From positions 1-64,000 of the forward strand of contig NZ_SIXF01000031.1 of NCBI RefSeq assembly GCF_004310665.1: 64,000 bases of DNA, read 5' to 3'. The position numbers and the translations under genes are program-made. Shown here piece after piece: positions 54,603 through 63,031 of this stretch (position 1 is its first letter; each line of letters begins with the position of its first letter). Origin of the DNA: Pedobacter kyonggii (GTDB lineage Bacteria; Bacteroidota; Bacteroidia; Sphingobacteriales; Sphingobacteriaceae). The notes beneath the pieces were generated by a model, which saw only the letters and a list, made by a program, of their open reading frames with translations, had not been told where the DNA came from and ran no database searches.

Positions 54603-55441
54603 TGAACTACAAAGCACAAAACATACCTAACGAGGAAAATAATTACCCTAAGGCCATTGCCATAGCAAGTGGAATTATGGGCTTTTTATTGTTGATCAGC
54701 TTTTTTATCGTGATTGGCTCGTTTCAGCCACCTGAAGAAGTAGGTATGGGTGGTATGGTTGTAAATTATGGAACTTCAGCAGAAGGAATGGGCGATGATT
54801 ATACCAGTATTGAAGAACCATCAGCAGATCCAAATGCCAATGGTAAAGCACCTGATAAGGTAACGCCGGAAGAAAAAGTAACCCCAACTACCTCTACCGA
54901 AAATACTGAAAAGGAAATTCAAACGCAAAATACGGAAGATGCCATTGCCGTAAATACCAAACCTACAAAACCGACTACTGCAGCACCAACTCCGGTAACT
55001 GAAGATAAGCCATCTAAACCGGTGATTAACCAAAATGCGCTTTACAAAGGCAAAAAGAATACCGGCCAAGGGCAGGGAGATGGCACCGGAAAAACACCAG
55101 GAAACCAGGGTGATAAAGATGGCGATCCATTGGCATCAAATTATGGAGAAGGTGGTTCTGGAAATGGCAATGTACAATTATCATTGGCTAGCAGAAAATT
55201 CATCGATATCCCTAGAATTCAGGATGATGGACAAAGTGCAGGAAAAATTGCCGTTCAAATCCGCGTAGATAAAAATGGTAAAGTGGTTCAGGCCCGTGCA
55301 GGTGCAAAAGGTACTACCTTATCTGATTTAGCACTTTGGCGGAAATGTGAACAGGCGGTATTGGGTGCAAGTTTAAATAAATTAGAATCAGCTCCCGATG
55401 TACAAACAGGGATTGTGATGTTCAACTTTAAAGTGAAATAA
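54602..55441 (+). CDS. TonB/TolA-like energy transducer
   Basis: A 279-residue protein with one N-terminal membrane segment (about 18-40), a long Pro/Thr/Asn/Gly-rich periplasmic spacer (about 45-190), and a C-terminal domain (about 195-279; GKIAVQIRVDKNGKVVQARAG) like TonB_C. This is the standard plan for a protein that reaches the outer membrane to transmit force. It is the last gene of the four-gene operon and is followed by a terminator. Whether it serves TonB-dependent receptors or a Tol-like role is open. Confidence 0.88.
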   Translation: MNYKAQNIPNEENNYPKAIAIASGIMGFLLLISFFIVIGSFQPPEEVGMGGMVVNYGTSAEGMGDDYTSIEEPSADPNANGKAPDKVTPEEKVTPTTSTENTEKEIQTQNTEDAIAVNTKPTKPTTAAPTPVTEDKPSKPVINQNALYKGKKNTGQGQGDGTGKTPGNQGDKDGDPLASNYGEGGSGNGNVQLSLASRKFIDIPRIQDDGQSAGKIAVQIRVDKNGKVVQARAGAKGTTLSDLALWRKCEQAVLGASLNKLESAPDVQTGIVMFNFKVK

Positions 55442-55452
55442 AAAGATAACCT

Positions 55453-55482
55453 TGGTCTGTATCCCACAGACCATTTTTTTTT
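55453..55482 (+). terminator. terminator of the SPOR-ExbBD-TonB operon
   Basis: TGGTCTGT (55453-55460) pairs with ACAGACCA (55466-55473) across a five-base loop, followed by nine T. The rest of the gap up to 55709 has weak hairpins and no gene. Confidence 0.9.
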
Positions 55483-55709
55483 GATGCATTTATTGTGCTG
55501 TCAAATATTACTATCTGACAGAAGACTTATCTCCTATCTAGCAATTATATCAAAATTTTCGACAAACAATTTTACCAATTTAACCTGATATCAGTCAGAT
55601 GGTAACATCTGACTGCACATCATCCCCACAAGAGGTCTCCCTACGCAAAGTCCTTTAAAACTTCTGAAGAAATCTTCCTCATTTCGTTCCATAATAACGC
55701 TAGTCAACT

Positions 55710-55717
55710 TATATTTG
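55710..55717 (+). promoter_or_regulatory. -7 promoter motif TATATTTG for folC
   Basis: TATATTTG fits TAnnTTTG and contains the TTG (55715-55717) that could be taken for a start codon. ATGs follow at 55718 and 55727. Confidence 0.6.
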
Positions 55718-55726
55718 ATGCATATT

Positions 55727-57016
55727 ATGAACTACCAACAAACGCTTGATTTTTTATATAGTAAACTCCCCATGTTTACCCGCATTGGCGCGTCTGCTTT
55801 CAAGAAAGATTTAACCAATACCATCATCCTTTGTGAAGCTTTGGATAATCCACAGGATAAATTTAAAAGTATCCATGTAGCAGGTACCAATGGAAAGGGC
55901 TCTACGTCACACATGCTGGCTTCGGTACTACAGGATCAGGGATATAAAACAGGATTGTACACCTCTCCCCATTTGAAAGATTTCCGCGAACGCATCCGCA
56001 TCAATGGAAAAATGATCAGCAAAACTGAAGTGGTATCATTTGTAAAGGAACAGCAAAAACTCATCGAAAAAACCGAGCCTTCATTTTTCGAAGTTACTGT
56101 GGCCCTTGCATTCGATCATTTTGCCAAACATGAGGTTGATGTGGCCGTAATTGAAGTAGGCTTAGGCGGAAGGTTAGATTCGACCAATATCATTACACCG
56201 CAAATTTCGGTCATCACTAATATCAGCCCTGATCACATGAATATGCTGGGCAATACGCTAGCCGAAATTGCTGGCGAAAAGGCAGGTATCATTAAAAAAA
56301 ATATTCCTGTTGTAATCGGCGAAACACAAGCAGAATCTGCTCCAGTTTTTGTCAGTAAGGCAAAAGAAGTAGGTGCTCCAATTGTTTTTGCTGATGCGGT
56401 GTTAAGGGCTCAGGATTTTAAAATCGGGAACAATAAACTTTCCCTATCTGTTTATCAGAATGGTGAAATTAAATACAAGGATCTTCAAAGTGACCTTACC
56501 GGCGTTTATCAGCACAAGAACATTTTAACTGTATTAGAAACTGTTGCGGTGATGAACGAAAAAACGGGAATTAAAATCGATCAGGAAGCGATTTATAAAG
56601 GAATAAGCCAGGTTAAAAAACAAACTGGTTTACAGGGACGTTGGCAAACCTTGAGCAGAAACCCTTTGGTGATCTGTGATACTGGCCATAATGAAGCTGG
56701 CATTTCCGAGGTGATTAAAAACATCACACAAACCCCTTATCAAAAGCTACATGTTGTTTTTGGCATGGTTAAAGACAAAGATATTTCGAAAGTTTTATCC
56801 CTGATGCCAAAAAATGCAACTTATTACTTCTGCAAACCAGATTTAGAACGCGGTTTAGCAGCAGATGAACTTAAAGAACAGGCGGCAACATTTAATCTAA
56901 ATGGAAACAGTTATGCATCGGTAGCCGAAGCAAAAGAAAAAGCTATTCAATTTGCCGATCCAAAAGATCTGGTTTTTATTGGAGGAAGCACATTTGTAGT
57001 GGCCGAAGCGATATAA
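55727..57016 (+). CDS. folC: bifunctional folylpolyglutamate/dihydrofolate synthase
   Basis: About 429 residues from ATG 55727 (MNYQQTLDFLYSKLPMF). An ATG at 55718 is also possible. FolC joins glutamate to dihydropteroate or folates. The P-loop HVAGTNGKGSTSHMLASVL, the TSPHLKDFRERI loop, EVGLGGRLDSTN and TNISPDHMNMLG are clear, and a C-terminal ligase domain has CDTGHNEAGI. The length is normal. Like pabB at the left end, it belongs to folate synthesis, but they are not linked. Confidence 0.95.
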   Translation: MNYQQTLDFLYSKLPMFTRIGASAFKKDLTNTIILCEALDNPQDKFKSIHVAGTNGKGSTSHMLASVLQDQGYKTGLYTSPHLKDFRERIRINGKMISKTEVVSFVKEQQKLIEKTEPSFFEVTVALAFDHFAKHEVDVAVIEVGLGGRLDSTNIITPQISVITNISPDHMNMLGNTLAEIAGEKAGIIKKNIPVVIGETQAESAPVFVSKAKEVGAPIVFADAVLRAQDFKIGNNKLSLSVYQNGEIKYKDLQSDLTGVYQHKNILTVLETVAVMNEKTGIKIDQEAIYKGISQVKKQTGLQGRWQTLSRNPLVICDTGHNEAGISEVIKNITQTPYQKLHVVFGMVKDKDISKVLSLMPKNATYYFCKPDLERGLAADELKEQAATFNLNGNSYASVAEAKEKAIQFADPKDLVFIGGSTFVVAEAI

Positions 57017-57084
57017 AATCTTTACATAAACTTCAAAATATCTTCACTTAAAAGTTATTACTTTAGCCCTTTAACTAAAACACA

Positions 57085-58743
57085 ATGAAGAAAATATCCT
57101 GTCTAATCTTTTCCATTTCTATTTTTTCGATCGCACTCACCTCAGCCCAGACTAAAAAACCTTCCAAAACACAGCCTAAAGCATTCCCTGCCGAGGTGGC
57201 CCGCCCTAAATTGGTGGTTGGTTTAGTGGTTGACCAAATGCGTTGGGACTATTTATACCGCTACTATAATCGCTATAGCAACGGTGGTTTTAAAAGATTA
57301 ATCAACGAGGGGTTTTCTGTTGAAAACACATTTATCCCCTATACACCAACTTATACTGCATGTGGCCATACTTGTATATATACAGGTTCAGTTCCGGCTA
57401 TTCATGGTATTATTGGTAACGACTGGTACGATCCTGAAACTAAAAAAGGCGTGTACTGTACAGAAGATTCTACTGTATCTACAGTTGGCAGTACACCTTC
57501 ATCAGAAGGGAATATGTCGCCAAAAAATATGTTAACTACTACCATTACTGATGAGTTGAGGTTAGCTACGAATTTTAAAGGTAAAGTAATCGGTATTTCA
57601 TTAAAAGATAGGGGTTCGATCCTTCCGGCTGGCCACGCGGCAAATGCTGCATATTGGTATCAAGGTAGCACCGGAAACTGGATTACCAGTACTTATTACA
57701 TGAAAGAAGTGCCAACATGGATTGCCGATTACAATAAATTGAAATTAGCAAACAAGTTCTATGCTAAAAACTGGGAAACATTGTATCCAATGAATACCTA
57801 TGTTAATAGCACAGCAGATGAGAAAGCTTACGAAGGCAAAGCGAGTACATTCCCTCATCAGCTTAACCAAAATATTGATAAAAATTTCGATGCCATCAGA
57901 AGTACGCCTTATGGTAATACCATCACGTTAGATCTTGCCAAATTAGCGATCCTTTCTGAAGATTTAGGACAAGATAACATTACCGATTTCTTAGCGGTAA
58001 GTTGCTCATCTACTGATTATGTTGGTCATGCTTATGGTCCAAACTCAGTAGAAGCAGAAGACACTTATTTACGTTTGGATAAAGATTTCGAAGAGTTTTT
58101 CAACTACCTGGATAAAAAAGTAGGTAAAGGAAATTACACGGTATTTTTAACTGCCGATCATGGTGCTGCGCATGTACCAGGCTTTATGCAAGAAAATAAA
58201 ATGCCTTCAGGTGTAGTGAGTGATAGAGATATTGCAAACAAATTAAACGCTTATTTAAATGATAAATTTAAGGTAAACAATGTTGTTTTAAGATCGATGA
58301 ACAACCAGATCATTTTCGATCATGACAAAACCAACAAAGGCGATGTGAGTTTCGATGTAATCAAAGCAGCTTCAGTTGAATTCTTAAAAAGATTAGACGG
58401 TTTCCAAAATGCAGTTGATATTGCTAAAATATCGCAATCTACCATTCAGGAAATCCAGAAAAAAATGATCACCAATGGATACAATGCCCGTAGAAGCGGC
58501 GACATCTATTATGTTTTAGCCCCAAATTGGTTTAACGGTAGCAGCACGGGTACCACGCACGGAAACTGGAACCCATACGATTCGCACATCCCATTGGTTT
58601 TTATGGGCTGGGGAATCAAAGCTGGAGCATCCAATACAACACATTATATGACTGATATTGCACCAACCTTAGCAGCTTTGCTACATATTCAAATGCCAAA
58701 TGGTAACGTTGGAGAACCAATCACAGAGATCACAAATAAATAA
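57085..58743 (+). CDS. PafA-like alkaline phosphatase (phosphate monoesterase)
   Basis: A 552-residue secreted enzyme of the alkaline phosphatase superfamily. The signal peptide ends at about TSAQ (residue 22). Metal and active-site motifs are LVVGLVVDQMRWDYLYRYY, the nucleophile Thr in YTPTYTACGHTCIYTG, the Asn of GIIGNDWYD, the Lys/Arg pair in SLKDRGSILPAGHAANA, and the metal-site LTADHGAAHVPGF. These match PafA of flavobacteria. PafA releases phosphate from organic esters in the periplasm. It stands alone with its own terminator, and I see no Pho-type regulator beside it. Confidence 0.9.
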   Translation: MKKISCLIFSISIFSIALTSAQTKKPSKTQPKAFPAEVARPKLVVGLVVDQMRWDYLYRYYNRYSNGGFKRLINEGFSVENTFIPYTPTYTACGHTCIYTGSVPAIHGIIGNDWYDPETKKGVYCTEDSTVSTVGSTPSSEGNMSPKNMLTTTITDELRLATNFKGKVIGISLKDRGSILPAGHAANAAYWYQGSTGNWITSTYYMKEVPTWIADYNKLKLANKFYAKNWETLYPMNTYVNSTADEKAYEGKASTFPHQLNQNIDKNFDAIRSTPYGNTITLDLAKLAILSEDLGQDNITDFLAVSCSSTDYVGHAYGPNSVEAEDTYLRLDKDFEEFFNYLDKKVGKGNYTVFLTADHGAAHVPGFMQENKMPSGVVSDRDIANKLNAYLNDKFKVNNVVLRSMNNQIIFDHDKTNKGDVSFDVIKAASVEFLKRLDGFQNAVDIAKISQSTIQEIQKKMITNGYNARRSGDIYYVLAPNWFNGSSTGTTHGNWNPYDSHIPLVFMGWGIKAGASNTTHYMTDIAPTLAALLHIQMPNGNVGEPITEITNK

Positions 58744-58751
58744 TTTAAGGA

Positions 58752-58782
58752 AACTATGCTCACCAGCATAGTTTTTTTTTTT
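58752..58782 (+). terminator. terminator of the PafA-like gene
   Basis: AACTATGCT (58752-58760) pairs with AGCATAGTT (58765-58773) across a CACC loop, followed by about ten T. Confidence 0.92.
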
Positions 58783-58810
58783 AACGCAACAGCGATGGTA
58801 CTAAAAAGTA

Positions 58811-58954
58811 TCGTCATTGCGAGGAGGAACGACGAAGCAACCCTACAACTATCGCTACCAGCGAGCGCATTAAGATTATTCATTTTTGCAGTTGTTTTTA
58901 AAGGCATTCATGAGCTCACTTCGTTCGGTTATCTTCGTGCCTCGCAATGACGAC
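58811..58954. repeat. inverted pair of dispersed repeats
   Basis: TCGTCATTGCGAGGAGGAAC (from 58811) faces CTTCGTGCCTCGCAATGACG (from 58933). Both are members of the same family as the copy at 15237. Confidence 0.6.
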
Positions 58955-59074
58955 CATTTCAGAAGATTCATTTCCTTTAAACCCCTCTATCATCCATAAT
59001 GATTTTTATGCAATAAATTATCCCTCGAAATGACGACAACTTGCTGAAATTTCCTATTTTCTTTAATTTAGATC

Positions 59075-59444
59075 ATGTCAGCTTACGCCGCAATCAAACT
59101 TACACCAATGCTCGAGTCACGTGATATGCAAGCAACATTAAAGTTTTATACAGAAGTTTTTAAACTTCACTTGTGATGTAAAACCTAACGACCTCAATTG
59201 GTTAACCTTCCGAAAAAATGAGATCGAAATCATGCTTTGTACCCCTAACCAGCATCGCAATATTTCTAAATCGATCATGAGTGGTTCACTTTACATCAAT
59301 ACAAACAAGGTGGCTACACTCTGGGAAAGTTTAAAAGATCAATGTGAAATCTGTTACCCATCCGAAGATTTTGACTATGGCATGAGAGAATTTGCCATTT
59401 ACGATAATAACGGCTATTTACTGCAATTCGGGCAGGATTTATAG
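59075..59444 (+). pseudogene. VOC (glyoxalase-like) family gene broken by a frameshift
   Basis: An ATG at 59075 begins MSAYAAIKLTPMLESRDMQA, a typical VOC first strand, and stops at TGA 59174 after FKLHL. In the +1 frame the protein goes on from about 59166 as FTCDVKPNDLNWLTFRKNEI and ends at TAG 59442 with YDNNGYLLQFGQDL, the normal VOC last strand. A single extra base near 59155-59168, for example in a T-run, explains the break. Intact it would have about 122 residues, a normal one-domain VOC size. VOC proteins include dioxygenases, glyoxalases and antibiotic-binding proteins, so no function is assigned. Confidence 0.75.
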
Positions 59445-59500
59445 CTGAACCAAAAGCCATAACAGTATAGGGTATTCGCTATTTAAACTACTTATTTTAG

Positions 59501-59508
59501 TACATTTG
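59501..59508 (+). promoter_or_regulatory. -7 promoter motif TACATTTG for icmF
   Basis: TACATTTG fits TAnnTTTG, with a leader of about 66 bases to the ATG at 59575. Confidence 0.55.
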
Positions 59509-59574
59509 CATACCAAATATATTTGGGGACAAGGATTGGTTTTTTGAGCACACTGATCCTTTAAATCCTATCGC

Positions 59575-62500
59575 ATGCAACAAGTAGAAATCTATAAGCC
59601 TAAAAATAAAATCCGTTTTGTAACCGCTGCTTCGCTTTTCGATGGGCACGATGCAACCATTAATATCATGCGCCGTATTCTCCAATCTTCAGGTGCTGAA
59701 GTGATCCATCTTGGCCATAACAGATCGGTTGATGAAGTGGTAAATTGTGCCATTCAAGAAGATGTTCAGGGAATTGCAATGACTTCCTATCAGGGTGGGC
59801 ATATCGAATATTTTAAATATATGTACGATCTCCTGCAAGAAAGAGGATCAGGCCATATTAAAATATTTGCAGGTGGCGGTGGCGTAATCTTACCTTCAGA
59901 GATAGAAGAACTCCAGGCTTATGGGATTTCTAAAATATACTCTCCAGATGATGGTCGTAAAATGGGTTTGCAGGGCATGATCAACGATATGCTAATCCAA
60001 ACTGATTTCATCACCAAAGCCAGCATTACTAACGAGCTCGAAACCATACCTACAAAAGACATCAAAGCCATTGCCGGAGCCATTACCGTTGCAGAAAATG
60101 ATCCCGAAGGCGCACAAAAATTTGTAGATGAATTAAAAAAACTATCCAAAAACAACACCGCTCCTATTTTAGGCATCACTGGAACGGGCGGAGCCGGAAA
60201 ATCATCACTGGTAGATGAGCTTGTGCGCCGTTTCCTGGTAGAAGTGAAAGATAAAACCTTAGCGATTATCTCTGTCGATCCTTCCAAAAGAAAAACAGGG
60301 GGCGCTTTATTGGGCGATCGTATCCGGATGAATGCCATCAATAACCCGAGGATTTACATGCGTTCTTTAGCCACCCGGCAGGCCAACCTTGCGCTATCCA
60401 AAAACGTTCAGGAAAGTATCGATATTTGCAAAGCCGCTGGTTACGATTTAATTATTGTAGAAACCTCAGGAATTGGCCAGTCAGATACCGAAATTACCGA
60501 ACACTGCGATGTTTCCCTATACGTAATGACTCCTGAATTTGGTGCAGCTACACAATTGGAGAAAATCGATATGTTGGATTTCGCTGATCTGGTAGCCATT
60601 AACAAATTTGATAAAAGAGGTGCTTTAGATGCCTTGCGTGATGTGCGTAAGCAATACAAACGCAACCACAATATTTTTGATGCGAAGGATGACGAAATTC
60701 CAGTTTATGGAACTATGGCATCACAATTTAATGATCCGGGCATGAATAACCTATTTGTTGCCTTAATGGAGCAGATCAAGGTAAAAACCGGAACGGATTT
60801 CAAAGCCAAAATGGAACTCACCTCCGATCAATCAGAGAAAATTTACATCATCCCCCCCGATCGAATCCGCTATCTGGCAGAAATTGCCGAAGCAAGCCAA
60901 ACGTACAACGAATGGGTAGATAAGCAGGCAACGATAGCCAGAAAAATGTACCAATTGAAAGGTGTGATTGATTTACTAGGTGATAATAATTCCCCTCTTC
61001 CAGAGGGGTGTCCGCAGGACGGGGTGTCAAAGAGTTTAAATGTAACATACACTTTCTTTGAAGAACAATTGGATGGCGAATGCAAACGTTTATTGCGCCA
61101 GTGGCCAGATACCAAAAGAGCTTATAAAGAAGAGTTTTTTATCTATAAAGTCCGCGATAAAGAAATTAAACAACCCTTATTTTACGAATCACTTTCAAAG
61201 CTGAACATCCCAAAAGTATCACTGCCGAGATATGAAGATTGGGGCGATATTTTAAGATGGTTGCTAACCGAAAATCTTCCAGGCGAATTTCCCTATGCAG
61301 CAGGTGTATTCCCGTTAAAAAGAGAAGGAGAAGATCCTACACGGATGTTTGCTGGGGAAGGTGGACCAGAAAGGACCAATAAACGTTTTCACTATGTTTC
61401 TTTAGGTCAGCCCGCGCACCGCTTATCTACTGCTTTTGATTCTGTCACTCTTTATGGAGAAGATCCACATATCCGCCCAGATATTTATGGAAAAATAGGT
61501 AACTCGGGTGTAAGTATTGCCACTTTGGATGATGCCAAAAAACTGTATTCAGGTTTTGATCTTTGTGCGCCGTCAACCTCTGTATCCATGACTATTAATG
61601 GTCCAGCCCCCATGTTGTTAGGCTTTTTCATGAATGCTGCAATCGATCAACAATGCGAAAAATACATTATCGAAAATGATTTAACAAAAGAAGTCCAGGC
61701 CAAAATTGATTCGATCTATAAAGCAAAAAATATACCGCGACCAACCTATAGCGGTACTTTGCCAGCTGGAAATGATGGCCTAGGTTTGATGCTGCTAGGT
61801 GTTACCGGAGATCAGGTTTTACCTGCCGATATCTATGCCAAGATCAGGGCCAAAGCCATCAGTTCGGTTAGAGGAACCGTTCAGGCTGATATTTTAAAGG
61901 AAGATCAGGCACAAAATACTTGTATTTTCTCTACCGAATTTGCCTTAAGGATGATGGGCGATATCCAGAAATACTTTATCGATGAAAAAGTGAGGAATTT
62001 CTATTCAGTATCTATTTCGGGCTATCACATTGCCGAAGCAGGTGCTAATCCAATTTCGCAGCTCGCCTTTACTTTAAGCAATGGATTTACATTTGTAGAA
62101 TATTATTTGAGTAGAGGCATGCATATCGATGATTTTGCCCCTAACCTATCTTTCTTCTTTTCCAATGGAATCGATCCTGAGTACGCCGTTATCGGTCGCG
62201 TAGCCAGAAGAATCTGGGCCAAAGCCATCAAGAATAAATACAAGGGAAATGACCGCTCGCAGAAGCTTAAATACCATATCCAAACTTCCGGCCGTTCGTT
62301 ACACGCCCAAGAAATCGATTTTAATGATATCCGAACTACTTTACAGGCCCTTTATGCCATTTACGACAACTGTAATTCGCTACATACCAATGCTTATGAT
62401 GAAGCCATTACAACACCTACAGAAGAATCGGTAAGGAGAGCTATGGCAATCCAATTGATTATAAACAGAGAATTGGGGCTTGCTAAGAACGAAAATCCTT

Positions 62501-62970
62501 TACAAGGTGCTTTCATCATCGAAGAATTAACTGATCTGGTAGAAGATGCTGTACTTGCCGAATTTAAACGCATCAACGATCGTGGTGGGGTGTTGGGTGC
62601 GATGGAAACGATGTACCAGCGCGGAAAAATTCAGGAAGAAAGTCTGTATTACGAAACGCTTAAACATACAGGCGAATATCCTATTGTAGGCGTTAATACC
62701 TTTTTAAACAAGAATGGTTCACCTACTATTGTTCCTGGTGAGGTAATCCGCGCTACAGAAGAAGAAAAACAATATCAGATTTCGGCATTGCAAAAATTTC
62801 AGGACTGTAATGCAGATCGTGCACCAGGCCTCTTAAAACAACTTCAAAAATCGGCTATTGCCGGCGATAATATTTTTGAGCAGTTGATGGAAGTATGTAA
62901 AATCTGCTCGTTAGGACAGATTAGTAATGCCCTTTACGAAGTTGGTGGCCAATATAGAAGAAACATGTAA
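59575..62970 (+). CDS. icmF: fused isobutyryl-CoA mutase IcmF (B12-dependent)
   Basis: A 1131-residue fusion. The N-terminal cobalamin-binding domain (about 10-140) has the lower-ligand loop [11 protein letters not shown]. The MeaB-like G-protein chaperone (about 180-430) has Walker [15 protein letters not shown] and NKFDKRG for GTP. A linker follows, then the acyl-CoA mutase barrel (about 560-1131; [40 protein letters not shown]). IcmF interconverts isobutyryl- and n-butyryl-CoA using adenosylcobalamin. The linker (codons about 472-485) holds an in-frame copy of a GC-rich intergenic repeat. It ends at a bidirectional terminator. Confidence 0.92.
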   Translation: MQQVEIYKPKNKIRFVTAASLFDGHDATINIMRRILQSSGAEVIHLGHNRSVDEVVNCAIQEDVQGIAMTSYQGGHIEYFKYMYDLLQERGSGHIKIFAGGGGVILPSEIEELQAYGISKIYSPDDGRKMGLQGMINDMLIQTDFITKASITNELETIPTKDIKAIAGAITVAENDPEGAQKFVDELKKLSKNNTAPILGITGTGGAGKSSLVDELVRRFLVEVKDKTLAIISVDPSKRKTGGALLGDRIRMNAINNPRIYMRSLATRQANLALSKNVQESIDICKAAGYDLIIVETSGIGQSDTEITEHCDVSLYVMTPEFGAATQLEKIDMLDFADLVAINKFDKRGALDALRDVRKQYKRNHNIFDAKDDEIPVYGTMASQFNDPGMNNLFVALMEQIKVKTGTDFKAKMELTSDQSEKIYIIPPDRIRYLAEIAEASQTYNEWVDKQATIARKMYQLKGVIDLLGDNNSPLPEGCPQDGVSKSLNVTYTFFEEQLDGECKRLLRQWPDTKRAYKEEFFIYKVRDKEIKQPLFYESLSKLNIPKVSLPRYEDWGDILRWLLTENLPGEFPYAAGVFPLKREGEDPTRMFAGEGGPERTNKRFHYVSLGQPAHRLSTAFDSVTLYGEDPHIRPDIYGKIGNSGVSIATLDDAKKLYSGFDLCAPSTSVSMTINGPAPMLLGFFMNAAIDQQCEKYIIENDLTKEVQAKIDSIYKAKNIPRPTYSGTLPAGNDGLGLMLLGVTGDQVLPADIYAKIRAKAISSVRGTVQADILKEDQAQNTCIFSTEFALRMMGDIQKYFIDEKVRNFYSVSISGYHIAEAGANPISQLAFTLSNGFTFVEYYLSRGMHIDDFAPNLSFFFSNGIDPEYAVIGRVARRIWAKAIKNKYKGNDRSQKLKYHIQTSGRSLHAQEIDFNDIRTTLQALYAIYDNCNSLHTNAYDEAITTPTEESVRRAMAIQLIINRELGLAKNENPLQGAFIIEELTDLVEDAVLAEFKRINDRGGVLGAMETMYQRGKIQEESLYYETLKHTGEYPIVGVNTFLNKNGSPTIVPGEVIRATEEEKQYQISALQKFQDCNADRAPGLLKQLQKSAIAGDNIFEQLMEVCKICSLGQISNALYEVGGQYRRNM
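60988..61028 (+). repeat. GC-rich palindromic repeat inside icmF
   Basis: AATTCCCCTCTTCCAGAGGG, then GTGTCCGCAGGACGGGGTGT. It is the same family as the intergenic copy at 19986-20025. It is read in frame and encodes about [14 protein letters not shown]. Confidence 0.7.
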
Positions 62971-63005
62971 AAAAAAGCCCTTATCGATTTGATAAGGGCC
63001 CATAT
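62971..63005. terminator. bidirectional terminator between icmF and the desaturase gene
   Basis: GCCCTTATC (62977-62985) pairs perfectly with GATAAGGGC (62991-62999) across a five-base loop, with an A-run on the left that gives a T-run for the minus-strand gene. Confidence 0.85.
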
Positions 63006-63031
63006 AGTTTAATAACTAAAGATTCAAATAT

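Larger units (their letters stand above)
58744..59074. other. intergenic region after pafA with terminator and repeats
   Basis: About 331 bases. It holds the pafA terminator (58752-58780) and inverted dispersed repeats (58811-58842 and 58933-58954, plus a partial copy near 59021-59040). No gene is supported. Confidence 0.55.
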
